Below, in pieces: positions 8,901-16,289 of a stretch of 64,000 bases of DNA. The position numbers and the translations under genes are program-made. The notes under the pieces were generated by a model. It was not told the DNA's origin. It did not search any database and worked only from the letters and a program-made list of their open reading frames with translations. The stretch covers positions 1 through 64,000 of the forward strand of contig NZ_FNBC01000004.1 in NCBI RefSeq assembly GCF_900102145.1. The letters run 5' to 3'. The DNA is from Thermus arciformis. Its GTDB lineage: Bacteria > Deinococcota > Deinococci > Deinococcales > Thermaceae. Position 1 is the first letter of the stretch. The number at the start of each line of letters is the position of its first letter.

Positions 8901-10996
8901 GGGTGGAGGGGGTCTTGGAGGCCGGAGGCGGCCGGGTCCTCGTGGAGGGGAGGCTCCTTCCCTTGCGCGGGGAGCTCGTCCTGGAGGAGGCCGCTTTGGA
9001 GGACTTTGTGGCCCGGTACGCCCCCTACCTCCGGGGGAGGGTTTCGGGGAGGCTTCGGCTGGAGGGCCTGGAGGCCCGGGGTGCCCTCTCGGGGCGGGTG
9101 GAGGTGGCGGGGACCGCCCTTCCCTTCCGCTTCTCCGGCGACCTGGGGGTGGGGCTCGCCCGGGGGGAAGGGCAGCTCGGGGAGACCCCCTTCCGGCTGG
9201 ACCTCGAGGCGGGCAGGCTGGACCTTAGGGCCTCCCCCCGGGCCTTCCCCCTGCACCTCCTCCTCGCGGCGGTGGCGGGGCCTCTGGAGGGGGAGGCCTA
9301 CTGGACGGGGGAGGCCCGCCTCCGCCTGCCCCTCGCCGACCCCTGGGGGGGGCAGGGGGTCTTGGTGGGGGAAAGCCTGGTCTTCCGGGGAGGGGGGGAC
9401 GAGCTTCGGGGTAGGGCGGCCCTCCGCTACGGAGGGAAGCGGCTTTACGTGGACCAGTTCCATCTTTCTGGCAAGGGCACCTGGGAGGGGAAGGGCTACT
9501 GGAGCCCCGAGGGGAGCGACCTCTACCTCGTCCTGCGGGACACGGTCTTCACCCCCGTCCTCCAGGTGGTGCCCGCCCTCAAGCCCTACCGCCCCGAGGG
9601 CTCGGGGACCCTGGTCCTGCGCCTTAAGGACGAGGGCTTCCAGGTGGACTTCCGGGACTTCCGCTTCCGCCTGGGGCCCGTGGCGGGTTACCTGCCCGAG
9701 GGCCTCCTTTCCCTGAACGGGGGGGCGAGGGCGGAAGGGGAGCTCCGCCTTTTAGCCCCCTTCCCGGGCCGGGCGAGGCTTGGCCTCGAGGGCAGCCTGA
9801 GCGGCTTCCGGGTGACGGCGAAGGGCGCCGTCTCCCTCCCCGGCCTCAAGGAGGACACCCCCGCGGAGGTGGCCTTCCGCTACCCCACCTACGGGGTGGA
9901 GATCCGCCTGGGGGAGGCTTTGGCCCAGGGCACCCTCTTCCCCTTGCGCCTTGCGGGGTACGGCCGCCTGCCCCTTTCCTACCCCCAGTACTACCTGCAG
10001 GAGGGCCTTTTGGACGTGAAGGGCTTCTTCCTCTACGAGGAGAAGGGCGCCTACCGCCTCACGGGAAACGCCGAGGTGGTGCGGGCCCGCCTGGCCCTGC
10101 CCGAGGGAAGCCCCCAAAGGCTCCAGGAGGGGGTGGCGGTGGGGGAGGGCAAGGCGGCCCTGCCCCTCTTCTTTGACGGCGTGCGCCTCTACGCGGAACG
10201 GGGCGTCCTGGTCCAGGAGAGCTTGGCCCAGGGGGAACTCAAGGGGGAGGTCTACCTGGGGGGAAGCTACCAGGACCCCTTCCTCACGGGGGAGGTGACC
10301 CCCCTTTGGGGGAACTTCCGGCTCTGGGACAGCCTCTTCGCCCTAGACCCCACGGGGAGCTCCCTCCGCTTCCGGCCGGACCGAGGCCTCCTCCCGGAGT
10401 TCGCCCTGAAGGCCCAGGCGGAAACCCGCGGCTACAAGGTGTTCCTGGAGGCCACGGGGGAGTTCTTGCGGGAAGGGGGCCGGGTCAAGGTCCGCCTCGA
10501 GCCCCGCTTCGCCTCCGAGCCCCCTTTGAGCGAGCCTGAGATCTACGCCCTCCTCACCCTGGGGACCCCGGACGTGGCCCGCCTCACGGAAACCCTCCCC
10601 CAAGTGGCCCTGGGGGCGGCCCTGGAGAACCTGGTCCTGGGCCAGCTGGAGAGGGAACTCTCCCGCGCCCTGGGCCTGGACCGCTTCCAGGTGCAGGTGC
10701 CCCTCCTCCAGGGGGGAGGGCTTGAGGAGACCCGCTTTTCCATCGGCAAGTACCTGAGCCCGGAGCTCTTCTTGGGCTACGAGGTGGACCTCCGGGGAGA
10801 GCAGACCTTCTCCGCCCAGTACCGCAGGGACGGCTTCACCTTCACCCTCTCCTCCACCTTCCTGCCGGGGGATGGGAGGCTCGCCCGCTTCGGCTTCGCC
10901 CTGGGCTACGATCTCACGGAGGCCCTGGGGGTTTCCTTGAGCCTCGAGGCCAACGACGCCGTCCGCTTCAGCGTGGGCGCGGCCTACCGGTGGTAG
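2981..10996 (+). CDS. tamB: Giant TamB-like (AsmA/DUF490 class) envelope protein
   Basis: About 2671 residues from ATG 2981. In-frame GTG 2963 and ATG 2969 are also possible, but none has a Shine-Dalgarno; 2981 puts RR directly before the transmembrane anchor LLLLGFALLLLLLAW. The body is thousands of residues of short alternating strands rich in Leu, Gly, Glu and Arg (LxGEGxLRLxGxY), as expected for the long beta-taco groove of TamB/AsmA-like proteins that bridge inner and outer membranes and move lipid or assemble outer-membrane proteins. The last 400 or so residues form the conserved TamB C-terminal domain, ending in amphipathic strands and a terminal aromatic (AAYRW). It is about twice the length of E. 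coli TamB. The adjacent upstream DNA is mobile, and no BamA/TamA partner is visible. Confidence 0.85.
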   Translation: MRRGFLLLLGFALLLLLLAWPSLLRLAVERGLVLAGFKGQVQEVRGHLLLGLRLRGVVLKGEGLALEAEEVRLGYDLLGLLRKELPVSLVVRGAKVRPTWEALIPEKPGPPPAIRVVFRQLRLEETQVELPKGERLFLPPVRLTLLGENPYTFVARLPGGSFQGEARALAPDLSAWEVRYQGEVRGLSFFYEGLKGGRLWGSWRLGPGGLEGENRVEGGVVELVGFLLTGVKGEVAFREDRVEARLQGVGLEGPLQAQVEVDLEAPRYRFQVEGRPRLPALARHFGLALPVEGDGALWLRGEGWEALRLLGGFQGEGRLWGEPFRHRGRLSFDRVFALGAEAEGRLFDRTYALALDLKGGGYRLDYRDSLGSALGLFGEGSAVRGEGLAAWPRPLEGLARVAFQGEGRRWRLRVQSPGVRLPLFRPLDLSGEVAGEGGRVGGRLGPLALEGPWEDLALALGPVPLVVGRLEGEGRLRGGRLEARLRYTSPYAAFPLSLRQEGTGFRFQSPYGEGSYRGGALALRLRGLPIRALDALTLSGEALYREGALSGRLRLEGRYLDLEAALCGLGADLKGRLQTPLGALPLAGAYDPGEGLRLRAQGLLLTYREALRLRGEAALGPWSIGADLALGEGFSGSAWVRGPYGLEGRLLGEGKRLRLRLSGPLEGEGEVFPRLQVEGRLALPLPEGLELPPLAFRLDREGLGLPGVGRVSFPEGAFRLDLPFRYRGEEGRLWGEGNPKGGFLRLTTRYGALEGRGPWGSLALLGEGEAPFLGPWRFRGRADLPGLRYGGEAFWPRAGLRLSLAGEGLKGRLLGQAPGLRVLGGYGEGVSLLLQAEGYDLAPLGLPLKAWGTWGTKGGRLRLESPYGEASFLGEELLRARVRLLGPYVEGEGEVSPQGAALGFRARYLGEGVAVEAWGEGGGPWGDLRFQLAGEARLPYQKPLPFRGEVWTAGGVGYRLEGPVSLEGQGLRYRGRLDLPLALLGKEGRVLGSFQGEGLRLQGEGEGVWAGLPFAFQGGYGEGASLRLRFPGGEVAWRGEEVALDLKEVAPLAQALGVPLEGQAEARLSLRGEGEGKALLGYGGEVLEATYRGTSLRLFLPRRGVGLAWDWRTGEVEGLGEVQGGGLLRLPPGKVEGRFAYRGLEVELSGPLGALDLRARYAEEALGETLLTARLDLLALRGEGEVRHASAYAQGQARLSWEGRRYLLEGRLRGLRYLEEEGPFRLEGEGERFEARWEAPLALGARREGGWTLWAKGKGEVLGFRVAADLAYGPGGYRGALEAEGRGLVLLGEGKGPLGLRLRGEGLEAEATLEDLRLLGEARYAYALGQARLEARARLAGTLPKVVLEGEGALAGQGERLPFRFAYRPGEAWDVRALEAFGEAEGFHLVLKEGRLSLRLDRDLAPFGLPVRLKAQGEGSWDAPFGVVLEGKEGRLSGEVALWPLRAELSGEVLGEAVFLRYGEALALSFLGPRLRGEALYREGLSGALALRYPLPGGGVEGRVDLARGTWSLEGQGAWQGRLEGGFCLPPPLGPCPGLRAELKGGLGYGELVFTGAYRYAAREGYLGEVAGEGTLATPYGGLRLLGRGLGLDLQGADLPLEGRLELNPFRLAYRYQGALPRGLGELSATGVYPGAWLSGRYRLGEVVLALEGLPGFRVALEGEGLKGEVGPEGVSLAFTGFRYGPLAFTGKAQGPWAGLLLEGTLLAWGRRAEVEGSWNGEGLRLAFSGDLEGEAAWKGVWAGRLGFREGWVALSGPGVPELEGEVLGEAVRLRWPRLAVGGLWLDLGAREVGGRGRLFSALVPQGVEAWGEGGSLRLAYRLPGLGLPLEGEVDLKDFSLALTSPEGEGSLRYGGGRLSGRLSLDLGGLALTLLGEGDRLGLLGEHGPYPWWAAGEGRLEGEVDLSGAYRLAYAAGPQRLTLTGRLLEAVLEAEGPYASGRLTYPAGGDLRVDLPLPPLEGRFRGRVGGEGYGVEGVLEAGGGRVLVEGRLLPLRGELVLEEAALEDFVARYAPYLRGRVSGRLRLEGLEARGALSGRVEVAGTALPFRFSGDLGVGLARGEGQLGETPFRLDLEAGRLDLRASPRAFPLHLLLAAVAGPLEGEAYWTGEARLRLPLADPWGGQGVLVGESLVFRGGGDELRGRAALRYGGKRLYVDQFHLSGKGTWEGKGYWSPEGSDLYLVLRDTVFTPVLQVVPALKPYRPEGSGTLVLRLKDEGFQVDFRDFRFRLGPVAGYLPEGLLSLNGGARAEGELRLLAPFPGRARLGLEGSLSGFRVTAKGAVSLPGLKEDTPAEVAFRYPTYGVEIRLGEALAQGTLFPLRLAGYGRLPLSYPQYYLQEGLLDVKGFFLYEEKGAYRLTGNAEVVRARLALPEGSPQRLQEGVAVGEGKAALPLFFDGVRLYAERGVLVQESLAQGELKGEVYLGGSYQDPFLTGEVTPLWGNFRLWDSLFALDPTGSSLRFRPDRGLLPEFALKAQAETRGYKVFLEATGEFLREGGRVKVRLEPRFASEPPLSEPEIYALLTLGTPDVARLTETLPQVALGAALENLVLGQLERELSRALGLDRFQVQVPLLQGGGLEETRFSIGKYLSPELFLGYEVDLRGEQTFSAQYRRDGFTFTLSSTFLPGDGRLARFGFALGYDLTEALGVSLSLEANDAVRFSVGAAYRW

Positions 10997-11008
10997 CATG
11001 GCCCCGGT

Positions 11009-12040
11009 ATGCGCGCCTTGGCCAAGCTGGCCCCCGAGGAGGGCCTAACCCTGGTGGACCGCCCCGTGCCCGAGCCGGGCCCGGGGGAGATCCTGGTGCG
11101 GGTGGAGGCGGCGAGCATCTGCGGCACCGACCTCCACATCTGGAAGTGGGACGCCTGGGCCCGGGGGAGGATCAGGCCCCCCCTCGTCACCGGGCACGAG
11201 TTCAGCGGGGTGGTGGAGGCCGTGGGCCCCGGGGTGAAGCGCCCCCAGGTGGGGGACCACGTGAGCCTGGAAAGCCACATCGTCTGCCACGCCTGCCCCG
11301 CCTGCCGCACGGGGAACTACCACGTCTGCCTCAACACCCAGATCCTCGGGGTGGACCGGGACGGGGGCTTCGCCGAATACGTGGTGGTGCCCGCGGAGAA
11401 CGCCTGGGTGAACCCCAAGGACCTCCCCTTTGAGGTGGCGGCCATCCTCGAGCCCTTCGGCAACGCCGTGCACACCGTCTACGCGGGAAGCGGGGTCTCG
11501 GGGAAGAGCGTCCTCATCACGGGGGCGGGCCCCATCGGCCTCATGGCGGCCATGGTGGCCCGGGCGAGCGGGGCGGGGCCCATCCTCGTCTCCGACCCGA
11601 ACCCCTACCGCCTCGCCTTCGCCAGGCCCTACGCCGACCGGCTGGTGGACCCCTTAGAGGAGGACCTCCTGGAGGTGGTGCGCCGGGTGACGGGAAGCGG
11701 GGTGGAGGTGCTTTTGGAGTTTTCGGGGAACGAGGCCGCCATCCACCAGGGCCTCATGGCCCTCATCCCCGGGGGGGAGGCGAGGATTTTGGGGATCCCT
11801 TCCGACCCCATCCGCTTTGACCTGGCCGGGGAGCTCGTCATGCGGGGGATCACCGCCTTCGGCATCGCCGGGCGGAGGCTTTGGCAGACCTGGATGCAGG
11901 GCACCGCCTTGGTCTACTCGGGGAGGGTGGACCTAAGCCCCCTCATCACCCACCGCCTCCCCCTAAGCCGCTACCGGGAGGCCTTCGGCCTCCTGGCCTC
12001 GGGCCAGGCGGTGAAGGTGATCCTGGACCCTAGGGCCTAA
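11009..12040 (+). CDS. tdh: Zinc-dependent L-threonine 3-dehydrogenase (MDR family)
   Basis: 343-residue medium-chain dehydrogenase. It oxidises L-threonine to 2-amino-3-ketobutyrate with NAD+ in the cytoplasm. Catalytic zinc residues are Cys38 and His63-Glu64 (GHEFSG). The structural zinc lobe has Cys93, Cys96, Cys99 and Cys107. The NAD-binding turn GAGPIG is near 172. [13 protein letters not shown] is the threonine-dehydrogenase version of the substrate loop, which favours Tdh over general alcohol or sorbitol dehydrogenases. The ATG lies 12 nt after the tamB stop with no clear ribosome site, so the gene may be read on the tamB transcript. A strong hairpin follows it. The closest alternative is another polyol dehydrogenase. 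Confidence 0.85.
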   Translation: MRALAKLAPEEGLTLVDRPVPEPGPGEILVRVEAASICGTDLHIWKWDAWARGRIRPPLVTGHEFSGVVEAVGPGVKRPQVGDHVSLESHIVCHACPACRTGNYHVCLNTQILGVDRDGGFAEYVVVPAENAWVNPKDLPFEVAAILEPFGNAVHTVYAGSGVSGKSVLITGAGPIGLMAAMVARASGAGPILVSDPNPYRLAFARPYADRLVDPLEEDLLEVVRRVTGSGVEVLLEFSGNEAAIHQGLMALIPGGEARILGIPSDPIRFDLAGELVMRGITAFGIAGRRLWQTWMQGTALVYSGRVDLSPLITHRLPLSRYREAFGLLASGQAVKVILDPRA

Positions 12041-12058
12041 AGCCGCCTTTCCGGGTCA

Positions 12059-12100
12059 GGGGAGAGGGGGCGTGGCTCCCCTCCCCCGTTAAGGCTTTTG
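12059..12100 (+). terminator. Terminator-like hairpin after tdh
   Basis: GGGGAG (12059-12064) pairs with CTCCCC (12081-12086), and the stem continues inwards after one mismatch. A short TTTTG run lies at 12096-12100. The run is displaced about 10 nt from the stem, so termination efficiency is uncertain. Confidence 0.5.
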
Positions 12101-12128
12101 TAAGCCCCCCTGGGGAGGATGGGAGTAA

Positions 12129-12143
12129 GGACCCCAGGGGTCC
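12129..12143. promoter_or_regulatory. 15-bp perfect palindrome upstream of a lipoprotein gene
   Basis: GGACCCC-A-GGGGTCC is a perfect inverted repeat with a single central base, too tight for an RNA hairpin and placed just before the Shine-Dalgarno of the next gene. It could be an operator; no regulator is implied by the sequence. Confidence 0.3.
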
Positions 12144-12158
12144 CGGAAAGGAGGCGGT

Positions 12159-12731
12159 ATGCGTCAGGGCGAGAGGTATGGGCTTCTCGTTAGGGGCTGG
12201 CTTTGGGCAGGGCTTCTTTTGGGGCTTGCCGCCTGCAGCTTCCCCTTCAACTACGCGGTCAACGTCCTGGAGTACGCCGGCCTCTCGGGCACCTTCACGG
12301 TGGGGCAGGGGGGGATCAGCCCCAACCCCAAGACGGTGGGCCCCGTGGAGATCCGTTACACCCCCGACAGCCGGCTGAACCTCACGGGGGCCACCCTGGA
12401 CTACAAGGTGTGCTTCACCTCGGAAACGCAGGGGGCCACCTTCCAGGGGAGTGTGGCCTACACCGCCTACCTGGGCGGGGACGCGGGAACGCTCTTCCAG
12501 GAAGCCAACAAACTGGCGGAGGGCACCAAGGAGGTCTCGGCCCTCTCCACGGGAGCGGTGTGCGTGGAGGGGTAGGCCCAGGCCACGGCGGCCCAGGTCC
12601 AGGCCTTGCAGAGCGGGACCTTCTACGTGGGGGCCAGGATCTCCGGGGACGCCACCAGCGCCCAGGAGGCCACGGTGCGCTACCGGACGGAGCGCTTCCT
12701 CCTTAGGCTTTCCGGGACGGCGCGCCCGTAG
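12159..12731 (+). pseudogene. Lipoprotein gene interrupted by an in-frame TAG
   Basis: ATG 12159 follows AAGGAGGCGGT. The protein starts with a lipoprotein signal (hydrophobic GWLWAGLLLGL, lipobox LAAC, Cys26). The frame is stopped by TAG at 12573-12575 after 138 codons, but the same frame then continues without shift for 52 protein-like codons (including SGTFYVGARISGD and YRTERFLLRLSG) to a second TAG at 12729-12731, just before the terminator. A single base change (CAG or GAG to TAG) explains this best. The shorter product would keep its signal peptide and most of the beta-rich domain and might still be exported. The family was not recognised; it is probably a small beta-sandwich envelope lipoprotein. 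Confidence 0.7.
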
Positions 12732-12748
12732 GGGTCTTCTTTGAACGT

Positions 12749-12773
12749 GGGCCCCGCCCTTGGGGCGGGGCCC
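12749..12773 (+). terminator. Strong GC hairpin after the broken lipoprotein gene
   Basis: GGGCCCCGCCC (12749-12759) pairs perfectly with GGGCGGGGCCC (12763-12773) around a TTG loop. There is no U tract, so it may act as a Rho-independent terminator of the GC-only kind or as an mRNA end stabiliser. Confidence 0.6.
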
Positions 12774-12807
12774 GGCCTTGGGGTAGCCTCTTCCTCAAGG
12801 AGGGGTC

Positions 12808-13869
12808 ATGCTGAGCCGTAGGCGGTTTCTTTTGGGGCTTTTGGGCCTAGGGCTTTCCCGGGCCCAGGGCTTGAGGGCCGAGGAGGTGGTGGGGGGCCTC
12901 GAGGTCCCCTGGGCCCTGGCCTTCCTGCCGGACGGGGGGATGCTCATCGCGGAGAGGCCCGGAAGGATCAGGCTCTTTAAGGAGGGGAGGCTTTCCACCT
13001 ACGCCGAGCTATCCGTCTACCACCGGGGGGAGTCCGGGCTTTTGGGCCTCGCCCTCCACCCGAGGTTTCCCCGGGAACCCTACGTCTACGCCTACCGCAC
13101 CGTGGAGGAAGGGGGGCTTAGGAACCAGGTGGTGCGCCTGAGGCACCAGGGGGAAAGGGGGGTCTTGGACCGGGTGGTCCTGGACGGGATCCCCGCCCGG
13201 CCCCACGGCCTCCACTCGGGAGGCCGCATCGCCTTCGGCCCGGACGGGATGCTTTACGTCACCACGGGGGAGGTCTACGAGCGGGAGATGGCCCAGGACC
13301 TTGCCTCCTTGGGGGGGAAGGTCCTCCGCCTCACCCCGGAAGGGGAGCCCGCCCCGGGAAACCCCTTCCTGGGGCGGAAGGGGGCGAGGCCCGAGGTGTA
13401 TAGCCTCGGCCACCGCAACCCCCAGGGGCTTGCCTGGCACCCAAAGACCGGGGAGCTTTTTTCTAGCGAGCACGGGCCAAGCGGGGAAGAGGGCTTTGGC
13501 CACGACGAGGTGAACGTGATCGTCCCCGGGGGGAACTACGGCTGGCCCAGGGTGGTGGGGAGGGGGAACGACCCCCGGTACCGGGACCCCCTTTACGTCT
13601 GGCCCCAGGGCTTCCCCCTGGGGAACCTCGCCTTCTTCCGGGGGGACCTCTACGTGGCGGGCCTCCGGGGGCAGGCCCTTTTGAGGCTCGTCCTCGAGGG
13701 GGAGAAGGGCCGCTGGCGGGTTTCGCGGGTGGAGACCGCCCTTTCCGGCTTCGGCCGCCTGAGGGAGGTCCAGGTGGGCCCCGATGGGGCCCTTTACGTC
13801 ACCACCTCCAACCGGGACGGAAGGGGCAGGGTGCGCCCCGGGGACGACCGGGTCATTCGCCTGGCGTAG
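12808..13869 (+). CDS. PQQ-dependent aldose sugar dehydrogenase-like protein (GSDH/YliI family), exported
   Basis: 353 residues from ATG 12808 after AAGGAGGGG. The N-terminus SRRRFLLGLLGLGL is a twin-arginine signal, so the protein is folded before export to the periplasm. The remainder is a six-bladed propeller of the soluble glucose/sorbosone dehydrogenase family: VPWALAFLPDG, ISERPGRI-like IAERPGRI, HGLHSGGRIAFGPDG and GHRNPQGLAW are its repeated blade motifs, with the His near HGLHSGGR acting as catalytic base in the family. It oxidises aldose sugars using PQQ. I see no PQQ biosynthesis genes in the window. Next gene mtnA starts 10 nt after its stop with its own -10 box. Confidence 0.85.
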   Translation: MLSRRRFLLGLLGLGLSRAQGLRAEEVVGGLEVPWALAFLPDGGMLIAERPGRIRLFKEGRLSTYAELSVYHRGESGLLGLALHPRFPREPYVYAYRTVEEGGLRNQVVRLRHQGERGVLDRVVLDGIPARPHGLHSGGRIAFGPDGMLYVTTGEVYEREMAQDLASLGGKVLRLTPEGEPAPGNPFLGRKGARPEVYSLGHRNPQGLAWHPKTGELFSSEHGPSGEEGFGHDEVNVIVPGGNYGWPRVVGRGNDPRYRDPLYVWPQGFPLGNLAFFRGDLYVAGLRGQALLRLVLEGEKGRWRVSRVETALSGFGRLREVQVGPDGALYVTTSNRDGRGRVRPGDDRVIRLA

Positions 13870-13872
13870 ACT
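13867..13872 (+). promoter_or_regulatory. -10 box TAGACT for leaderless mtnA
   Basis: TAGACT overlaps the stop codon of the preceding gene and lies 7 nt before GTG 13880, the spacing expected if transcription starts at the start codon. No clear -35. Confidence 0.45.
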
Positions 13873-13879
13873 TGGGCCT

Positions 13880-14872
13880 GTGGAGCGGGTCTTGCCTTTC
13901 CGGTGGGACGAGGGGGAAGGGGTCTTCTGGCTTCTGGACCAGAGGCGGCTTCCCCTCGAGGAGGTCTGGGTCCCGGTGCGCACCGCCAAGGAGATGGCCG
14001 AGGCCATAAGGGCCATGGTGGTGCGGGGGGCCCCGGCCATCGGGGTCTCGGCGGCCTTCGGCATGGTGCTGGCCCACCTTCGGGGGGAGGACCCCGTGGA
14101 GGCGGACCGCCTTCTTAGGCAAAGCCGCCCCACGGCGGTGAACCTCTTCTATGCCCTGGACCGCATGCGCCCTCACTGGGGGAGTGCGGAGGGAAGCCTA
14201 GAGGAGGCCAAGGCCCTCTGGCGGGAGGTGGAGGAGACGGAAGGGGCCATAAGCCGCCACGGGGCCAGGGTCTTAAGGGGCCAGGTCCTCACCCACTGCA
14301 ACACGGGGCCTTTGGCCACCGGGGGCTTTGGCACCGCCCTTGGGGCCATCCTCGAGGCCCACCGCCAGGGGCGGGTCACCCACGTCTGGGTGGACGAGAC
14401 GAGGCCCTACCTCCAAGGGGCCCGCCTCACCGCCTTTGAGCTCATGAAGGCCGGGGTCCCCGCCACCCTCATCGCCGACAGCATGGCGGGGTTTCTCATG
14501 GCCCAAGGAAGGGTGGACGCGGTCATCGTGGGGGTGGACCGCATGGCCCTAAACGGCGACTTCGCCAACAAGATCGGCACCTACGCCCTGGCGGTCCTCG
14601 CGCGCCACCACGGCATCCCCTTCTACGCCGCCTTGCCCCTTTCCTCCGTGGACCCAAACCTCCCAACCGGGGAGGGCATCCCCATTGAAGAGCGCCCCCC
14701 CGAGGAGGTCCTGGAGCTAAAGGGGGTGCGCCTCGCCCCTTTGGGCTTTCCCGCCTACCACCCCGCCTTTGACCTGACCCCCCACCGCTACCTCACCGGC
14801 ATCGTCACCGAGAAGGGAGTCCTCTACCCCCCCTTTGACGAGGCCTTACGGGATGCTTTGGGGCTTGCTTGA
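13880..14872 (+). CDS. mtnA: S-methyl-5-thioribose-1-phosphate isomerase
   Basis: 330 residues from GTG 13880. It converts methylthioribose 1-phosphate to methylthioribulose 1-phosphate in methionine salvage, in the cytoplasm. Diagnostic motifs: VVRGAPAIGVSAAFG near the N-terminus, LTHCNTG with the catalytic Cys, DETRPYLQGARLTAFEL, GVDRMALNGDFANKIGTY with the catalytic Asp, and YAALPLSSVDP. This set separates it from the related eIF2B subunits. GTG 13880 is chosen because conserved sequence starts right there and a -10 box precedes it by 7 nt. Its 3' end overlaps comF by 20 nt. Other salvage genes are not in the window. Confidence 0.9.
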   Translation: MERVLPFRWDEGEGVFWLLDQRRLPLEEVWVPVRTAKEMAEAIRAMVVRGAPAIGVSAAFGMVLAHLRGEDPVEADRLLRQSRPTAVNLFYALDRMRPHWGSAEGSLEEAKALWREVEETEGAISRHGARVLRGQVLTHCNTGPLATGGFGTALGAILEAHRQGRVTHVWVDETRPYLQGARLTAFELMKAGVPATLIADSMAGFLMAQGRVDAVIVGVDRMALNGDFANKIGTYALAVLARHHGIPFYAALPLSSVDPNLPTGEGIPIEERPPEEVLELKGVRLAPLGFPAYHPAFDLTPHRYLTGIVTEKGVLYPPFDEALRDALGLA

Positions 14873-15467
14873 AGGGCTCTTGGGCCACGCCTGCCCGGGA
14901 TGCGGGGGGAGGCTGGACCGGCCCCTCCTCTGCGCCTCCTGCCGGGGGGAGCTTAGGCCCTGGGCGCGGGAGGGGATGGTCTACCTGGGCCCCTACGCCC
15001 GCTGGGGAGGGCTTGCCCGGGCCCTCAAGTACGGCCGCCGCTTCGGCCTCGCCCTCCTTCTCGCCCGCCCCCTGGCGGAAGGGGTGCGGGAGGCGGGCTG
15101 GGGCCTCTGTGGGGTGACGGCGGTGCCCACCCTCCTCCCCCGGCTTCTCCTCCGGGGCTATAACCCCCCTGAGCTCCTCGCCAAGGAGGTGGCCCGCCTC
15201 CTCGGCCTCCCCTACCGGAGGGCCCTTCGCCGGGTGCGCTACGCCCCGAGCCAGCCCACCCGGGGCCGGGCCCGCCATAAGCTTCCCGGGGACCTCTTCG
15301 CCCCCGCCCTCCGGGTGGAAGGCCCCTGGCTTTTGGTGGACGACGTCCTCACCAGCGGGGCCACCTTCTTAAGGGCCAAGGAGGCCCTCCTCCTCGCGGG
15401 GGCGAGCCGGGTCTACGGGGCCTTCCTCGCCGTGAAAGACCCCGAGGCCCTGGGGCCTTACCGCTAG
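14853..15467 (+). CDS. comF: ComF-family phosphoribosyltransferase-like protein
   Basis: 204 residues. An N-terminal zinc finger (CPGCGG, then CASC) is followed by a double-Cys-free linker and a type I phosphoribosyltransferase domain with the PRPP loop LLVDDVLTSGAT near residue 165 and GYNPPELLAKEVARLLG, the ComF signature. In naturally competent bacteria ComF is needed for DNA uptake or processing, and Thermus is highly competent. ATG 14853 is inside the end of mtnA (overlap 20 nt), implying translational coupling. A start further upstream is possible, but only this one gives the compact finger at the N-terminus. Confidence 0.85.
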   Translation: MLWGLLEGLLGHACPGCGGRLDRPLLCASCRGELRPWAREGMVYLGPYARWGGLARALKYGRRFGLALLLARPLAEGVREAGWGLCGVTAVPTLLPRLLLRGYNPPELLAKEVARLLGLPYRRALRRVRYAPSQPTRGRARHKLPGDLFAPALRVEGPWLLVDDVLTSGATFLRAKEALLLAGASRVYGAFLAVKDPEALGPYR

Positions 15468-15493
15468 GCCACATTCCCCGGGAGGCGTTCCCC

Positions 15494-15499
15494 TAGACT
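15494..15499 (+). promoter_or_regulatory. Possible -10 box TAGACT upstream of the DUF4258 gene
   Basis: TAGACT lies 23 nt before GTG 15523, leaving room for the Shine-Dalgarno AAGGGGGTGG at 15508-15517. No convincing -35 was found. Confidence 0.35.
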
Positions 15500-15522
15500 G
15501 GGGCGTAAGGGGGTGGTTCCCC

Positions 15523-15927
15523 GTGAAGAAACCCCGCCTCCGCCGCCTCCCGGACCTCCTTCCCTACCTCAAGGAAGGCCGCTACCGCCTGGGCCCCCAC
15601 GTGGCCAAGCACATGCTCCAGGAGGGCTTCACGGAGCTGGACGTCCTCCGGGCCTTGGAGTGGGGGAGGGAGCTTGCCATCTACCCCGAGGACCAGCGGA
15701 TGCTGGTCCTGGGCTACATGGTCTTCCCCCCAAGGCTTCGGCTTCCCCTCCACGTGGTCCTGGAGTACGCCACCCCCCGCCAGGTGGACATCGTCACCGC
15801 CTTCATTCCCAAGGAGCCCTACCGGGTCTACTCCAGGCGGCGCCTCGCCGCCCTTCTCCGCCACGACCGGGCCTTGGAGGAGGTGCGCTGGACCAAGCCC
15901 CTGGACCTCTACCCCGCCTGGGAGTAG
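15523..15927 (+). CDS. DUF4258-domain protein
   Basis: 134 residues from GTG 15523. The central part, HVAKHMLQEGFTELDVLRAL then a WG...IYPED stretch and LHVVLEYATPRQVDIVTAF, fits the DUF4258 pattern (first helix with His, a turn with Asp, and a final strand pair), a small domain distantly related to RelE/BECR-fold toxins. The C-terminal basic tail (SRRRLAALLRHDR) is extra. No antitoxin gene lies beside it: the upstream gene is comF and the downstream one is a convergent fur-family gene overlapping its end by 19 nt. Function unknown; RNase activity would be speculative. Confidence 0.6.
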   Translation: MKKPRLRRLPDLLPYLKEGRYRLGPHVAKHMLQEGFTELDVLRALEWGRELAIYPEDQRMLVLGYMVFPPRLRLPLHVVLEYATPRQVDIVTAFIPKEPYRVYSRRRLAALLRHDRALEEVRWTKPLDLYPAWE

Positions 15928-16286
15928 CACTGGGGGCAGCGGCCGTAGACCGTCACCTCGTGGGCCTCCGCCAGGAAGCCTGGCGGCAGGTGGGTGAGGG
16001 CCAGGTCGCACCCCGAAAGCTCGTACACCCGGCCGCAGGCCCGGCAGAGGAAGTGGTGGTGGTGGGCCTGGCCTGCCCGCTCGTACCTCGGGGGCTCCCC
16101 GGGCAGGGCCACGGGGACCAAGAAGCCTTCCTCCAGCAGGTTCTTCAGGTTGCGGTAGACGGTGGCCAGGCCCAGGGAGGGCACCTTCTTGCGGGCAAGC
16201 TCCAGCACCTCCTGGGGGGAGAGGGGGCGGCCCGCCTCCAGGAAGGCCTCCCGGATGGCCCGCCGCTGGCGGGTGGAGCGCTCCAT
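15909..16286 (-). CDS. Fur-family metal or peroxide regulator
   Basis: 125 residues from ATG 16286. Winged-helix DNA-binding N-terminus (TRQRRAIREAF, LATVYRNLKNLLEEG) and a metal-binding C-terminal half: HHHHFLCRACGRVYEL holds the His cluster and the first CxxC, and GRCPQC the second, making the structural Cys4 zinc site. The HHHHF motif fits Fur, PerR or Zur; the sequence alone does not say which. Conservation begins right at MERSTRQRR, which rules out longer starts. It is divergent from the YibE/F gene, with a 20-bp imperfect palindrome between them that covers its probable -10 box, suggesting autoregulation. Confidence 0.85.
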   Translation of the reverse strand: MERSTRQRRAIREAFLEAGRPLSPQEVLELARKKVPSLGLATVYRNLKNLLEEGFLVPVALPGEPPRYERAGQAHHHHFLCRACGRVYELSGCDLALTHLPPGFLAEAHEVTVYGRCPQCYSQAG

Positions 16287-16289
16287 GCC

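Noticed and set aside
14835-14852. Earlier start for comF
   Set aside because: The extra residues lie deeper inside mtnA without a ribosome site; MLWGLLEG places the zinc finger normally.
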